DNA from: Geosiphon pyriformis
Taxonomy: Eukaryota; Glomeromycota; Glomeromycetes; Archaeosporales; Geosiphonaceae
DNA length: 64,000 nucleotides
Reading direction: 5' to 3'
Assembly: GCA_016748015.1 (NCBI GenBank)
Contig: JAAOMT010000602.1
Location: 62,001-126,000, forward strand
The notes under the pieces are model-generated. The model searched no databases. It was not told the origin of the DNA and saw nothing but the letters and a program-made list of their open reading frames with translations. The position numbers were made by a program, and so were the translations under genes. Positions 1-10,461 of this stretch are shown here, one piece after another. Within the stretch, counting starts at the first letter, position 1; each line of letters starts with the position of its first letter.

Positions 1-59
1 AGCCAGGGAAACCATTGTTTGTTAAAGAGAAGTCGAAGTTCTTTAAAGCGGATTGATCA

Positions 60-485
60 ATGCCAAGCTTTAATTTCAATTTGGTAAATAGATCTGGGAT
101 CAAGATTTTCCTTTATGAATACGAAACGCAATCGAAACTTCTACCAATTCATCTGTTTCTTGAACGATTCAACAAACATGATTTTCGAATTATCAAGTGT
201 TACGGTGGAATTCGGTTTATGAAGACGGCGAAAAAGACTTGTAAAAATTATCGAAAAATGCGGATGCTCTTTGGAGGAACCAGGGTAATGACAGTCGGTA
301 AAGAGCAGAAAGTTGTTGGGTAAGTTTTCTTCAATTTTTCGAAAAACTCGATTTATATATAACAATTTCACTTTTACTAAACCCGTGACTCATTTTTTTA
401 CAAACTTTTTGTGATCTTCTACAGCTTTATTAGTCCTTGGAATTGCATCGTCATAGTTTCATTGTCTCTTCCATTCATTTTGTGA
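60..485 (+). CDS. Doubtful two-exon small protein with hydrophobic C-terminus
   Basis: Exon 1 runs 60-319 and ends at a consensus donor (GTAAGT at 320). A matching acceptor (CTACAG, ending 424) gives exon 2 at 425-485, with the frame kept in phase 2. The spliced product is 106 residues. The body is basic (Lys/Arg-rich around residues 55-85) and the last 15 residues are hydrophobic (CIVIVSLSLPFIL), possibly a tail anchor. Unspliced, the ORF stops immediately after the donor, which is typical of a real intron. No family is recognised. In-frame TGA at 54-56 excludes simple extension upstream, but the gene could have earlier exons outside the window. Could equally be a chance ORF. Confidence 0.3.
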
Positions 486-2681
486 ATTCAGGCACTTTTC
501 TTACAGGTAAATAATAATGATCTTTAGCATTTGGCTCAAATCAGGGCGTAAGGGTGTCTGTCGAATAAGAATTAGGCTGGAAGAATTACAAATTGGGCGT
601 GACTAGGGATTCCTGTTTTCAAAGTATAGCCGCCATGAAAATTGGCGTGCATACATGGTATTGTTGAAATATATTCCTTCTATGGGGCATGCATGCTATG
701 TACGATTGACATACATTTTCCCGATCCTTCATTTGTCGCGTGAGGTTCTAAAAAAAATCGAGCGTAATTTTTTCTCCGCTCTGCCAAATTCAAAGATCCT
801 TGTTTGGTTTTGCCCTCTTTTCAATTCGTAAGAATTAAAAAAATTTCAAATATTATTCAAAGTTAAAGCATGAATTACGCCACTTTGCAAATCTGTAACC
901 TTATTTTGAAACAAAATTTATTTAAAGATGGTTTTCGACATTCGGGACCCAAGCTCACTTTTAAGTTTGTTACAAATTTATGAACTCTTAATAATTTAAA
1001 ATTTCCCGGTCTTTTGCCAAAGGCTAAGAGAAATTTTTGGTCACTACGACAAATTTAACAATTCTTTTAACATTAATTTCTGTTTATGATGTTTTATTAC
1101 CACTTTTCTGATACTTCTTGGCACAAAAGATTTATTCTTTTACTATTTAATAAAATAGAAATCTTCAGGAATTTTTGAAATGGTTGTGATTTTTAAGATT
1201 TTATTTATGTAAAATAATGATTTATAGAGAAGGAATTTTGAAGGAATTTTTTTTTTCTAAAAGTATCCCTCCTTGATTTTGTATATACTTTAGTAAGCCA
1301 ATTAATATATTGTTATTTAGCTGAATTAAAAAAAGTTAAAACTTGACATTTAGAGTTATAATCAAAAAATATTAAAGAAAAGGATATTTTATCATGTTTT
1401 TTATTTGTTAAGTAATATTTGTAAAAAGATGAATCTTATTTTTAAAGACCAGCTAGATTAGGGTTGGATAAAATGACCTTTGAATGATTGTGATGAAAAA
1501 TCTGTTTTTTCTTTAAGTATGAAGTTGTTTGATAAACCTTCAATTTATTTGGGAGAGAATAACAGTAAATCAAAAAATAAATTTTTAAGAGTTTATAAAT
1601 GGAAATATATATATATATATATATTATGACATGATTACTTTTGTCATTAATTTTCAAGAGTTCAAATTAAAAATGAAAAAAAAATAGATATAGCTAAACC
1701 AGATATAACTGAGGCCGGTGGTATATGCCTAACAGCCATTATATCTTTTGGTTAATTGACATAAGATTAATCTATTGTTCATTGTCGAAATCAAGTTTTT
1801 TGATTGCTCAACCATCGGAAAATTTTGGCGTTTTTATTACATCATAAGGGGTTACACAAGCGGAAAATGAGGAAATTCTTGACATAAGTGAAATAACCTT
1901 TGTGCTCTTTATATCCAACACCCAAGTAAGATTTTTAGGTTTGAAAAGATGATGGAATGATAATGAAGTAAATGATATTCAAAATCTTCATTACATCCTC
2001 TTGCATCACATTGAAATTTAATTTTACCAAATGATTGATTTGGCCAATAGCGAGTCAGGTTTAAAAGGATAATTTTATTTAAGGCCACAATTCGTAGCTA
2101 AGGGGAGTTGTGCCCAAATGTTTAATTGGAAAATATTAGAATATAATATTGGTGAGCCTCAGTTTTGATAATGCTTTGAAATTTATCGAGAAGAGTTATA
2201 TATAAATAATTTTTATGAGGTACAGTTCTTGATGAGGAGGCGAATTACAAAAGAAATTAGTAGGTTTCAGCCATATGAACTCAAATTGGATAAAATCACA
2301 ATTTCCTGTTTTTTTTGTGTGTTACTTCTTGTCTTACTTCACTTTCATGATCTGCTTGATAATGTACAAGGATAATATCAATTTTCTCTTAACTTGAGCG
2401 TAAAATAGGAATAGAATACTATACAATTACGAATTTTAATGTGTCTAAATAAATCTTTCACGCAATAACTTACAGTGATTTTTATAAAAGAACCTTTTAA
2501 AAAGAAAAAAAATCCGTTGTTCCTTTTATTACTTAGATTCACGACTGAAAGCTGCTTAACTTTAAACGCATAAACGTAGCTTTTTGACAGGAATTTCAAA
2601 AGCTTCAAGCTCACGAAATTTATTTTTTTCAAAAAATCGAAGAATTTTTTTTTCTTTGAATAACAAAACAAAATTCTTACG
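486..2681. other. Gene-free intergenic stretch
   Basis: No ORF with coding character was found on either strand. The sequence is AT-rich with short homopolymers and a (TA)n microsatellite at about 1605-1626. The part from 540 to 800 has somewhat higher GC but is full of stops in all frames. Confidence 0.6.
1605..1626. repeat. (TA)n microsatellite
   Basis: About eleven uninterrupted TA dinucleotides. Confidence 0.95.
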
Positions 2682-3122
2682 ATGGAAAAGGAATCCCAAA
2701 TTATCAAAGCTTCAGGAAACGCCACAAGTTCTGGGTATTTAGATAATTCTTCGAATAGAGTTGAATTTAGCCGTTCCTCGACTGTTCAAAACGCCAGATT
2801 GACATCTTGTAATACAATGTGTTCAAAAAGGCCTTTTCCCGTTAACGTGAATCAAAAAAATACCTCAAAAATACTTAATACCAACAATCATTTAATTTTA
2901 ACGGAAAACGATCCACCCCAAACAATTCAAATGAGCGAAATCATTAACTCCCCTTACTCTTCACGGTCACCTCTACGTCCGCGTGTTAATACGAGACTGA
3001 TGAACGTTGAGTCTTCCATTACATTTCCAAGCATAAGCAAACGTGACTTATACGCTGGGCTTGGAATTAACGCAAATTTTACACCTCCTGGAAGTGAAAC
3101 AGATTACAGTCCAAAATTCTGA
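2682..3122 (+). CDS. Hypothetical 146-residue disordered protein
   Basis: Single-exon ORF with ATG at 2682 and TGA at 3120-3122, 146 residues, visibly richer in G and C than the DNA on either side. Family not recognised. The protein is Ser/Thr/Asn-rich with no membrane segment and no obvious folded domain. Several Ser/Thr-Pro pairs (NSPYSSRSPLRPRV at about residues 88-101, TPPG and DYSPKF at the C-terminus) resemble proline-directed kinase sites. Two cysteines lie close together near residue 43-47. It may be a small regulatory protein or a fast-evolving lineage-specific one. Coding status rests on composition and length only. Confidence 0.5.
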   Translation: MEKESQIIKASGNATSSGYLDNSSNRVEFSRSSTVQNARLTSCNTMCSKRPFPVNVNQKNTSKILNTNNHLILTENDPPQTIQMSEIINSPYSSRSPLRPRVNTRLMNVESSITFPSISKRDLYAGLGINANFTPPGSETDYSPKF

Positions 3123-3758
3123 AATTTTTTAAAACTTTTATATTTATGCCCCTTGTCAAAAATATGTTGCTCTGTTCGTTACATTTAATGGAATCGCATT
3201 ACGCAAATTCTCTCAACTTTTTAAGACAATTTATTAGGGAAAATAATTTCCGCTAAAATTTTTATGTTATTTGATTTTATGCCTCTAAGCCAAGACCTTA
3301 TTTCTTATTGACATCTTTATGGAATATGTAGATTTTATTGAATAATTTTACATTAATTTAAGCACATATAAAATAAGTAATTGTTCGAAAATTTAGGGTA
3401 CTAATAAAGACTTCAAACCAAATTTTTGAGACCTCAATTATTGTTTCAAAATTTCCTAAAAAGTTTAAAACTTAAGCAATAAATAATTAAATTTTAAATT
3501 TCACCCTCTAATATTGTGTAAGATTGGGAAGAAGTGTGTCACAAATATTTTGAACAATGCATCAATTTACACATAATTTATTAATGAATCCCACATTGAA
3601 CGCAAATATTTTCTAAATGTTGTAAGAAAAGAATTGTTTGTTTAGCCCTGTATATATCATGTGCATTAAAAAACATCCGTTCACTATTGGTGATTAAGTA
3701 AAATTTTGAATGCACAAACTAATTAAATCGTCTTTTTATGGGTATTTAGAAAGTTCAA
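3123..3758. other. Gene-free stretch
   Basis: Downstream flank of the 146-residue gene. AT-rich, and no coding or structural feature was seen before the minisatellite. Confidence 0.6.
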
Positions 3759-3911
3759 AATTCTTTGGATTGTGCAATTTAATTCTATCCTATTAGGAAT
3801 TCTTTGGATTGTGCAATTTAATTCTATCCTATTAGGAATTCTTTGGATTGTGCAATTTAATTCTGTCCTCTTGAAAATTCTTTTGATTGTGTAATTAAAT
3901 CCTGTTTTCTT
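3759..3911. repeat. 39-bp minisatellite, four units
   Basis: Units begin at 3759, 3798, 3837 and 3876, each opening AATTCTTTGGATTGTG. The first three units are nearly identical, while the fourth has several substitutions and a short deletion. The 39-bp period is a multiple of three, so the minus strand stays open and encodes a 13-residue repeat (ELNCTIQRIPNRI). That minus ORF of 76 residues has no other support as a gene. Confidence 0.9.
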
Positions 3912-4056
3912 TGCTTTGTTTATCGTGTGAATCATAAAAATACTTGAATACATATTGTTTAGCTTATTTGTATTTTTTGATGATTATCAAATCTAGAACA
4001 TGAATTTATGATTAAAACTTTGTTCATAAAAGATTTCTTTCGTGAAATTTATAATG

Positions 4057-4059
<3 letters not shown>

Positions 4060-4133
<74 letters not shown>
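4060..4133. repeat. Homopolymer T-tract followed by A-tract
   Basis: Roughly 59 T (one interrupting A) followed by 15 A. It could fold as a hairpin and is a likely site of length error in sequencing. Confidence 0.9.
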
Positions 4134-4468
4134 TACATCATTTAAAAGGAATTTAAAAAATATGTGAACTTAAGTTACTTTGTGAGATAATATTGATCTT
4201 TTAATTTTAAATGAATATTTAAAAATAATTGAGTTTTTTAAAGTTTGTTATCTTTTAAAAAAAAAAATTTTTGAGATTTATTTTATTAATTAGATGGTAT
4301 TAAATAAGAACTTGTACCATATATTCCTATTATTTATTACTATTTTCTCAATCAATAATTGGTATAATTTAATAATAATTTTGAAATCAAAATTTGTCGA
4401 AATATCATCAAGCATGAATTACGAAAAATATGAATTTTTTTCACATTATAAAGTAAAAATTTTGATGT

Positions 4469-4485
4469 TAATAATAATAATAATA

Positions 4486-4521
<36 letters not shown>
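4469..4521. repeat. (TAA)n microsatellite
   Basis: About 17 TAA repeats with one extra A. Confidence 0.95.
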
Positions 4522-4883
4522 TAAATAAATAAAAAATAAATAAAAAAAATATTATTTTTAATGATATAAATATTTTTATTTTTCAAATAAATAAATTTTT
4601 ATGTTATTATAAAATTCACATTTTAGAAAAAAAAAGTTCAATATTATTAATATTCTATTTAACATTACAAAAAAATGTTAAGTAATAATATTTAAATATT
4701 TGATTAATTTTTTTTCAAACAATAAATTTATTTAATAATTACAAAAAAACATTTAATTTTTTTAATTTTTTTTCTTAGCAACTAAATATTTTGATCTTAA
4801 TCAATTATTAACAATATTAATTTTATTGCAAGTAATAAACCTAATTTTTTGTATTTAATTCTGATATTTTTATTATTATTAAA

Positions 4884-4984
4884 TTAACGAGTGAAGCTCT
4901 GTCGCTATTTAGTGTACAAAAACAAACAAAGTGTTCCCAACTAAACGCGACTTACGCACTTGGTACACGTGACTAGCCACTTGG
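4884..4984 (-). mobile_element. Orphan LINE 3'-tail fragment
   Basis: A 101-bp segment that begins TTAACGAGTGA and ends CACGTGACTAGCCACTTGG on the plus strand. It matches the 3' untranslated tail of the complete LINE at 10346-10445 (TTAACGAGTGA ... CACGTGACCAGCCACTTGG) in both ends and length. The next bases to the left, read on the minus strand, are an A-rich/TAA run, as expected of a LINE 3' end. The sequence to the right is unrelated, so this looks like a copy truncated during reverse transcription. The middle has diverged, so it may be a sister subfamily or a non-autonomous element that borrows the tail. Confidence 0.7.
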
Positions 4985-6593
4985 TGAGATTTAGATTATT
5001 ATTATTATTATTAACAATAATAATTATATTAAAAGTAATTAAAATTTCAAAATATTTAATTTTTTTATTTTGCTTAATTTAATAGAGAATATTTAAAAAT
5101 ATATACATAATTATATATATAATTAAAAAATTTGTTAACTTATTAGTTTTACAGAAAAGCATCATTAATAAAAAGTGTCTGTAATAAAAATAATTTTAGG
5201 AATTATACAATTTTATTACAAAAAGTAATTGAATCAAAATAATTTTACAAAATTATTAAAGTTATTAATTTCATCATTTTTCTAAATAATTTTTTAGATG
5301 TTTTTATAAGACAACCTGAAAGGTTTACATAGTTTTATTTTACTCTGACGAGATTAACAATATTTGTTTAATTTTCATCAAAAATTTTAATTTTTGCTTA
5401 ATTAATCAATATTTACGCACCCAAATAAAATTGCATTTTATTTCAAAATAATATATTTAGCCGATTTTTTAAAAGCTTAATTGACAACCAAAAAGTCAAA
5501 ATTTTTTATCATACATAATTAAGTGATTGCATAATTTTGTGAAATACACAAGAAGCTAGGTCCAGAAATTAAATATTTAGACTTGCAAATTCGATTCTTT
5601 TCAATCGTTTTTCGGGGAATTAGGTCAAAAGTATTATAACGAAAAAAAATTTTTTTTTTCCTAAAGCTTTCTCAATTTCTTAAAAAGAGGTATCTCAAAA
5701 TTCCGCCATTCAAGACCGAACCTTTTTTTGTGGAGAAAGGCAAAAAATTAATTAATCTGATCAAAAAAAAATGTTTGTTGAATCAAAATTTCTTTAAAAA
5801 AAAAAAAAATTCTGCTTACTCTCTTGAAAAATCGAAAGCATTTAGAAAAAAATGACGAATTAAATTGTCATCGAAATCGAAATTGATTCTTATCTTAAAT
5901 TATGGGTAGTAGTAGTCTTATTACATATCGTTCGGGTTATAGATTTATTGGTCACATTTTACTTCCGCACGTTAGAATTTTTTGTAAAGGAACGTTGAGT
6001 GGGAATTGAAATAAAAAACTTTTAATTTCATAATGATTTTACCAATTCAGGATTCCATGAAATTTCTAAAAATTCTTTACTCTGGTCCTAAAATACATAA
6101 ATTTTTTCCAACTTAATTACGGGAAAATCTATATTCTTGGAAATCGATTGGTTTGATTGCGACAGTAAATTTTGAAACGATCTTAACCCATAGCTCTAAA
6201 CCTCAACTCCCAATACAATATGATTCAGATCAGGTACTGATCTCAATTAATTTACAGCATACACGATCGTGATTATTATTTCACAAATCGGGAAAATGAA
6301 ACCAATTTCTGTGTCATGTCAATCCGAAAGGTATATTCAAATTCTTAATAATAATAATAAAAATTGACCGGTTTCCTAGCATTGTAAAAGTTATGTAATC
6401 ACTAAAATAGGATCGTATTTTTATGACGAAAAACTTTGTCAAATCGTTTTTTCAATGATCATTTATCACGTAATCAAAAATTGCGATACCGAATTTTCCT
6501 GCTTTTAAATTTTTTAAGGTATCTGGTATTATTTTCTATGTGTGTTACTTACTCCTTTTAGATAATCATACTCTTTTAAAAAACGAAGAATGT

Positions 6594-6598
<5 letters not shown>

Positions 6599-6626
<28 letters not shown>
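6599..6626. repeat. (TA)n microsatellite
   Basis: About fourteen TA repeats. A second shorter run lies at 6710-6722. Confidence 0.95.
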
Positions 6627-6630
<4 letters not shown>

Positions 6631-7301
6631 GAATATTCTCATTATTTATTAAGTAAAAGGTTAAAATTTAAATTCCATCCTTAGATTTATCCCAAAAACA
6701 ATTTTCAATATATATATATATATTTAATCGGATACTGAATTTTTTATTGTTAAATATATACAGAAAAGTTTTTTTTTTTAATAGGTAAAGAATGTTATGC
6801 CTACATTTTTACTCTAAAAATATATTTACATATACTTTGTTTCCATTTGATTTTGTGTTAGTACGGAATTTTCCTTGATGATTATTAGAATATGAGTTTC
6901 GGGAAAAAAGTAAGGCAATCGCTGAAGAATTTCATGTTCACAAATAATAACCAACAACTTTAAATCGAAAATGTCCAAAAATGGAAATATCGGTTTTAGT
7001 ATGTGGGGTTTTGCATGGTTTTACTAAAGTTCACTTTTTCAATCGTTTCACATGAACCACTAAAAAGATGTTCCCATTTGATGTTTTTCCAGTCATCAAA
7101 GGTTGCAGTTACTCAAATTTTATTTGCAGATGCATGTTTTGAAATTTCATTCCAGTATAATAGTATTCTGAATGAACCAATTGATTTGATCAAAAGTTTT
7201 TTAATGAATTTTAAAATTTTATAAAAAATCGGTTCCTTTATTTTTCAACTATGATGAAAGAAGATATAAAGTAAAAAAATTTGAAGATGAAAAGTTTGAT
7301 T

Positions 7302-7302
<1 letters not shown>

Positions 7303-7331
<29 letters not shown>
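7303..7331. repeat. (ATT)n microsatellite
   Basis: About ten ATT repeats, followed 37 bp later by a (TA)n run at 7368-7389. Confidence 0.95.
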
Positions 7332-7333
<2 letters not shown>

Positions 7334-7456
7334 ATGTCATTGATCTGAGATTTTCTTAAGAATATCCATATATATATATATATATATATTAATTATTCTA
7401 AATCTTTCCCCAATCTTTGATCCTTGGTTCAATTCTCAGGTTTGGGAAGTTGAAAC

Positions 7457-7540
7457 ATAATAATAATAATAATATTATTATTATTAATTAATTGATATTA
7501 TTATTAATTAATTAATTAATTAATTGATTGATTGATTGAC
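7457..7540. repeat. Compound TAA/ATT, TTAA and TTGA repeat
   Basis: A TAA run meets an ATT run, forming a palindrome, and continues into TTAA and TTGA tetranucleotide runs. Confidence 0.9.
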
Positions 7541-10164
7541 ATGATTATGTCATAAAACACGAGAATTAAATTAAATTAAATTAAACTCCCTTGCTTTTTA
7601 AAAAAACTTTCTGATTTAAAATTAAGTGTTCTGTCTTACTCTTAATAAAAAAAAATTATATTTTAATCCAATGAAATTATTTATCAATTCAAAATTACAT
7701 TACTTGAGCAAATTTATTTTCTTGAATAAAATTTGGATATTTTTCATTGTTAAAAGTTACTTGTAAAAATAATCATCTTAACCAAGAAACAAAAATATTT
7801 ATTATTAGGGTCCTACTAATCTCTTGATTAATCGAAAAGAAAATAAATTCAGAGAAAACGTTCTCTTGAAAAATTAGACTTTGAACCTTTCAACAACACG
7901 ACGTAAGCAAAAAAAATTATTCATTGTGAAAATTTCAAAGAGTTTGGAAACTTGAAAGTTTAAATTTTTATTCAAAGTTAAAATAATTAAATATTATGTA
8001 ATCATTCAATCCCAGGAATTTTGATAACACCCAAATTCAAACTGAATTAATTTCATGTTCAAAATATTACCCAATTCTATTTAGGTATGCATTAGCAATT
8101 ATTAATTGAGAATTAAGTGCATGATCTTCAAACTCTAGATATAATTTTTAACTATATTTCCTTCTCCTCGTAATTAATATAAAGGAATCTTATATATTGT
8201 ATAAGATTTTCTTGGAAATCCAGAATTAAAACTACTTAGTAACCACCACGTTTACATGAAAACATTATCAAACAAAATTTGACTATTCAAATCAATTTTC
8301 TTGTTGATATCCCACCATCAGGCATTTCTCAACAATCGATGGCAACATAATTTCGATTGGCACATAAATGAATGAAGAACTTTTTAACATATAGGGCTCT
8401 AACATAAAAACTTTGCATCAAATGACAAGAAACAAGAAACTAAACTTGAAAATAGTTCAATATTTATCCGAGGGAGAATCTTTTCTTTTTTTGCATAAAA
8501 TTACAAAAAAAACAAACTAAAAAGCTGGCTACCTTTGCAACATTAGAAATAAACATTTCAGTTCTTCAGCATCGATCGAATTTCATAAAGATTTTTCCCG
8601 CCTTGTCTAATTAAAATTTCTTAATTATGATATTTTCATGCCAATAAAAAGACTTAAAAAATCTTTATATAGGGGAATTTCAAGCAGATGACCAGTAATA
8701 TTGGAAAAAAATGTTTTCAAGATCTTTTTAACAAGTAGTTGTATTGCAACAAAGTTAAGATACCTTTGCAATTTTCTTTCAATTTTTACTTTTATAAGTA
8801 TAGATCTTTTTTCAAGTTTTTTTCTGTGAGGCAATTGCGAGGAAAAGGGTTTCATTATGTCTCGATTTTTCGAGATCAAACTTATTATGCTACATCATTT
8901 ATTATATAATTGAATACTAGAAACGACTGCTAAGATTATCCATCAAAGCGTATTTTATAATCAGCTTAACAACAACGATATAATGAGTAGAAATCAAAAT
9001 TTAATAATCCTCAAAATCTTTCTTCATGTCTTCAACCTTTCAATAGGTTTTAAAGAACAAAGTTATTGTTACATCATTGTGAAATATAAAGAAACGTACA
9101 AAGTTAATTGCTTTTTAGTGGAACACAAAATTTTTGGTTTTTACACTATTTTTTGATTGGCTTAAACCTTTAAAAAAGGAATCTTAATTAAAAAATTGCA
9201 ACCTAAAAATATGTATATATTTTTTGCTTATGCGAGTCTAGTCCAAACATAATTTACTGTATTAATCCATATACATTTCTAATGTAAACAACATGAATCA
9301 CATTTTGTTTACATGCATTCGGACCTGTCAAAAATTAAAGCACCCAGTATTTATAACTATACTAACTAACATATTTTATCAGCCTTTAAAACATTAACAA
9401 TCTTCAAATTAATATATCCAATACAATAAAAATATACACCAGATTTAAAGAAAATTGGCCAACTATTCTTTTAAAAAAAATTTATACAAGCGATTGAAAA
9501 TCTGTACACAGGCCTTTTTAAAGAAGCTTTGCTTAAAATAACCAAATCATTCTGAAAAGAATTTATATTTTTTACTAAAAACCCAACAAAATTTGCAAAA
9601 TCTTTTATAAACCAAACTTTGAACTTTATTATCAACTTTGAAAAAAAAAATTAAAGACAATATATCTACCTAACTAATTTTTTAAACATATGACAAAGAA
9701 CTATTTAACCAATTAGAAGTAATATGTTTTAATATTTGGATTTTAGGAGATTTACTTTAAAAATTGCTTTACAATTTGAATTCTGGCACTTTTAACAATA
9801 CCCGTTATCAAAAGTTTTTTACCCAATTCTGGTTTTTCTTAATATATTAATCTTAAATACAGTAGCATTAAATGCTTCTTGGATTTTAAAAATCACAATT
9901 TAGCAATAATTTAATTTAAATGACCAGAAAATGATATTAATTTTGTAAATTGTACAGCTAAAAAAAATTACCAATTTGGTCTTAAAAATATTTTTTAAAT
10001 TAAAAGCCACAACAAATTTTGCAATCTTTGATACATTAAAAAAAAATGACTTAACAAGCTTAATATTTTTGTAAGACTATTAAAAAATTTCTAAAATGCA
10101 AATTTATATAAAACAATTTAATATTGTTTTTAATAGTTAATATAAGACTAACAACAATTAAAAT

Positions 10165-10238
10165 ACAGCTTTAACATAAACCAGTTTAATTTTAAAAAAG
10201 ATATCAAACACTAAAGCAGAAGTTATTCATTCAAAAAT
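10165..10238. repeat. Copy A of an AT-rich dispersed repeat
   Basis: Aligns with 63141-63215. Both start ACAG(C/T)TTTAA and end ATTCATTCAAAAAT with nearly the same spacing (60 and 61 bp between the two anchors). Most differences are C/T or G/A. It lies just outside the LINE insertion, so it is part of the DNA the LINE jumped into. Confidence 0.55.
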
Positions 10239-10311
10239 TTATTAGTTTTTGTTATAATTGTAAACAAAATTGAAAAGCAAAAAAATTTACAATTATTTGT
10301 AATTGCTGTAA

Positions 10312-10330
10312 TTAATTATAATTCAATTTT
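10312..10330. repeat. LINE target-site duplication, left copy
   Basis: TTAATTATAATTCAATTTT, identical over 19 bp to 17084-17102 on the other side of the LINE. The element's poly(A) tail (poly T on this strand) runs straight on from it. Confidence 0.9.
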
Positions 10331-10345
10331 TTTTTTTTTATTAAT

Positions 10346-10461
10346 TTAACGAGTGAGGTTCACACACAACCTAGCACTATACATCAAAAAAATGATCTAA
10401 ACTAGGCATAAATCATGCATTTTCTACACGTGACCAGCCACTTGGGCCAGTCAGAACAACA
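10346..10461 (-). other. LINE 3' untranslated tail
   Basis: Lies between the ORF2 stop (10462-10464) and the poly(A) run. Its last 100 bp (10346-10445) recur as orphan copies at 4884-4984 and 62132-62231, marking it as the conserved 3' recognition or primer region of the family. Confidence 0.7.

Larger units (their letters stand above)
3912..4883. other. AT-rich gene-free stretch with simple repeats
   Basis: Contains a long T-tract that switches to an A-tract (4060-4133) and a TAA microsatellite (4469-4521), with no coding ORF. The short ORF over 4294-4524 ends in an Asn tract made by the microsatellite and is not considered a gene. Confidence 0.7.
4985..10311. other. Long gene-free AT-rich stretch with microsatellites
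   Basis: No convincing gene in over 5 kb. Short ORFs (for example 7003-7224 plus and 8625-8879 minus) show no family resemblance, and the latter has no ATG at its listed start. Simple repeats occur at 4993-5013 (ATT), 6599-6626 (TA), 6710-6722 (TA), 7303-7331 (ATT), 7368-7389 (TA) and 7457-7540. Bases 10165-10238 belong to an AT-rich dispersed repeat also seen near 63.1 kb. Confidence 0.65.

Noticed and set aside
6900-7000. Possible transposase helix-turn-helix relic (KAIAEEFHVHK)
   Set aside because: Only about eleven residues, followed by stops, with no inverted repeats or catalytic motifs nearby.
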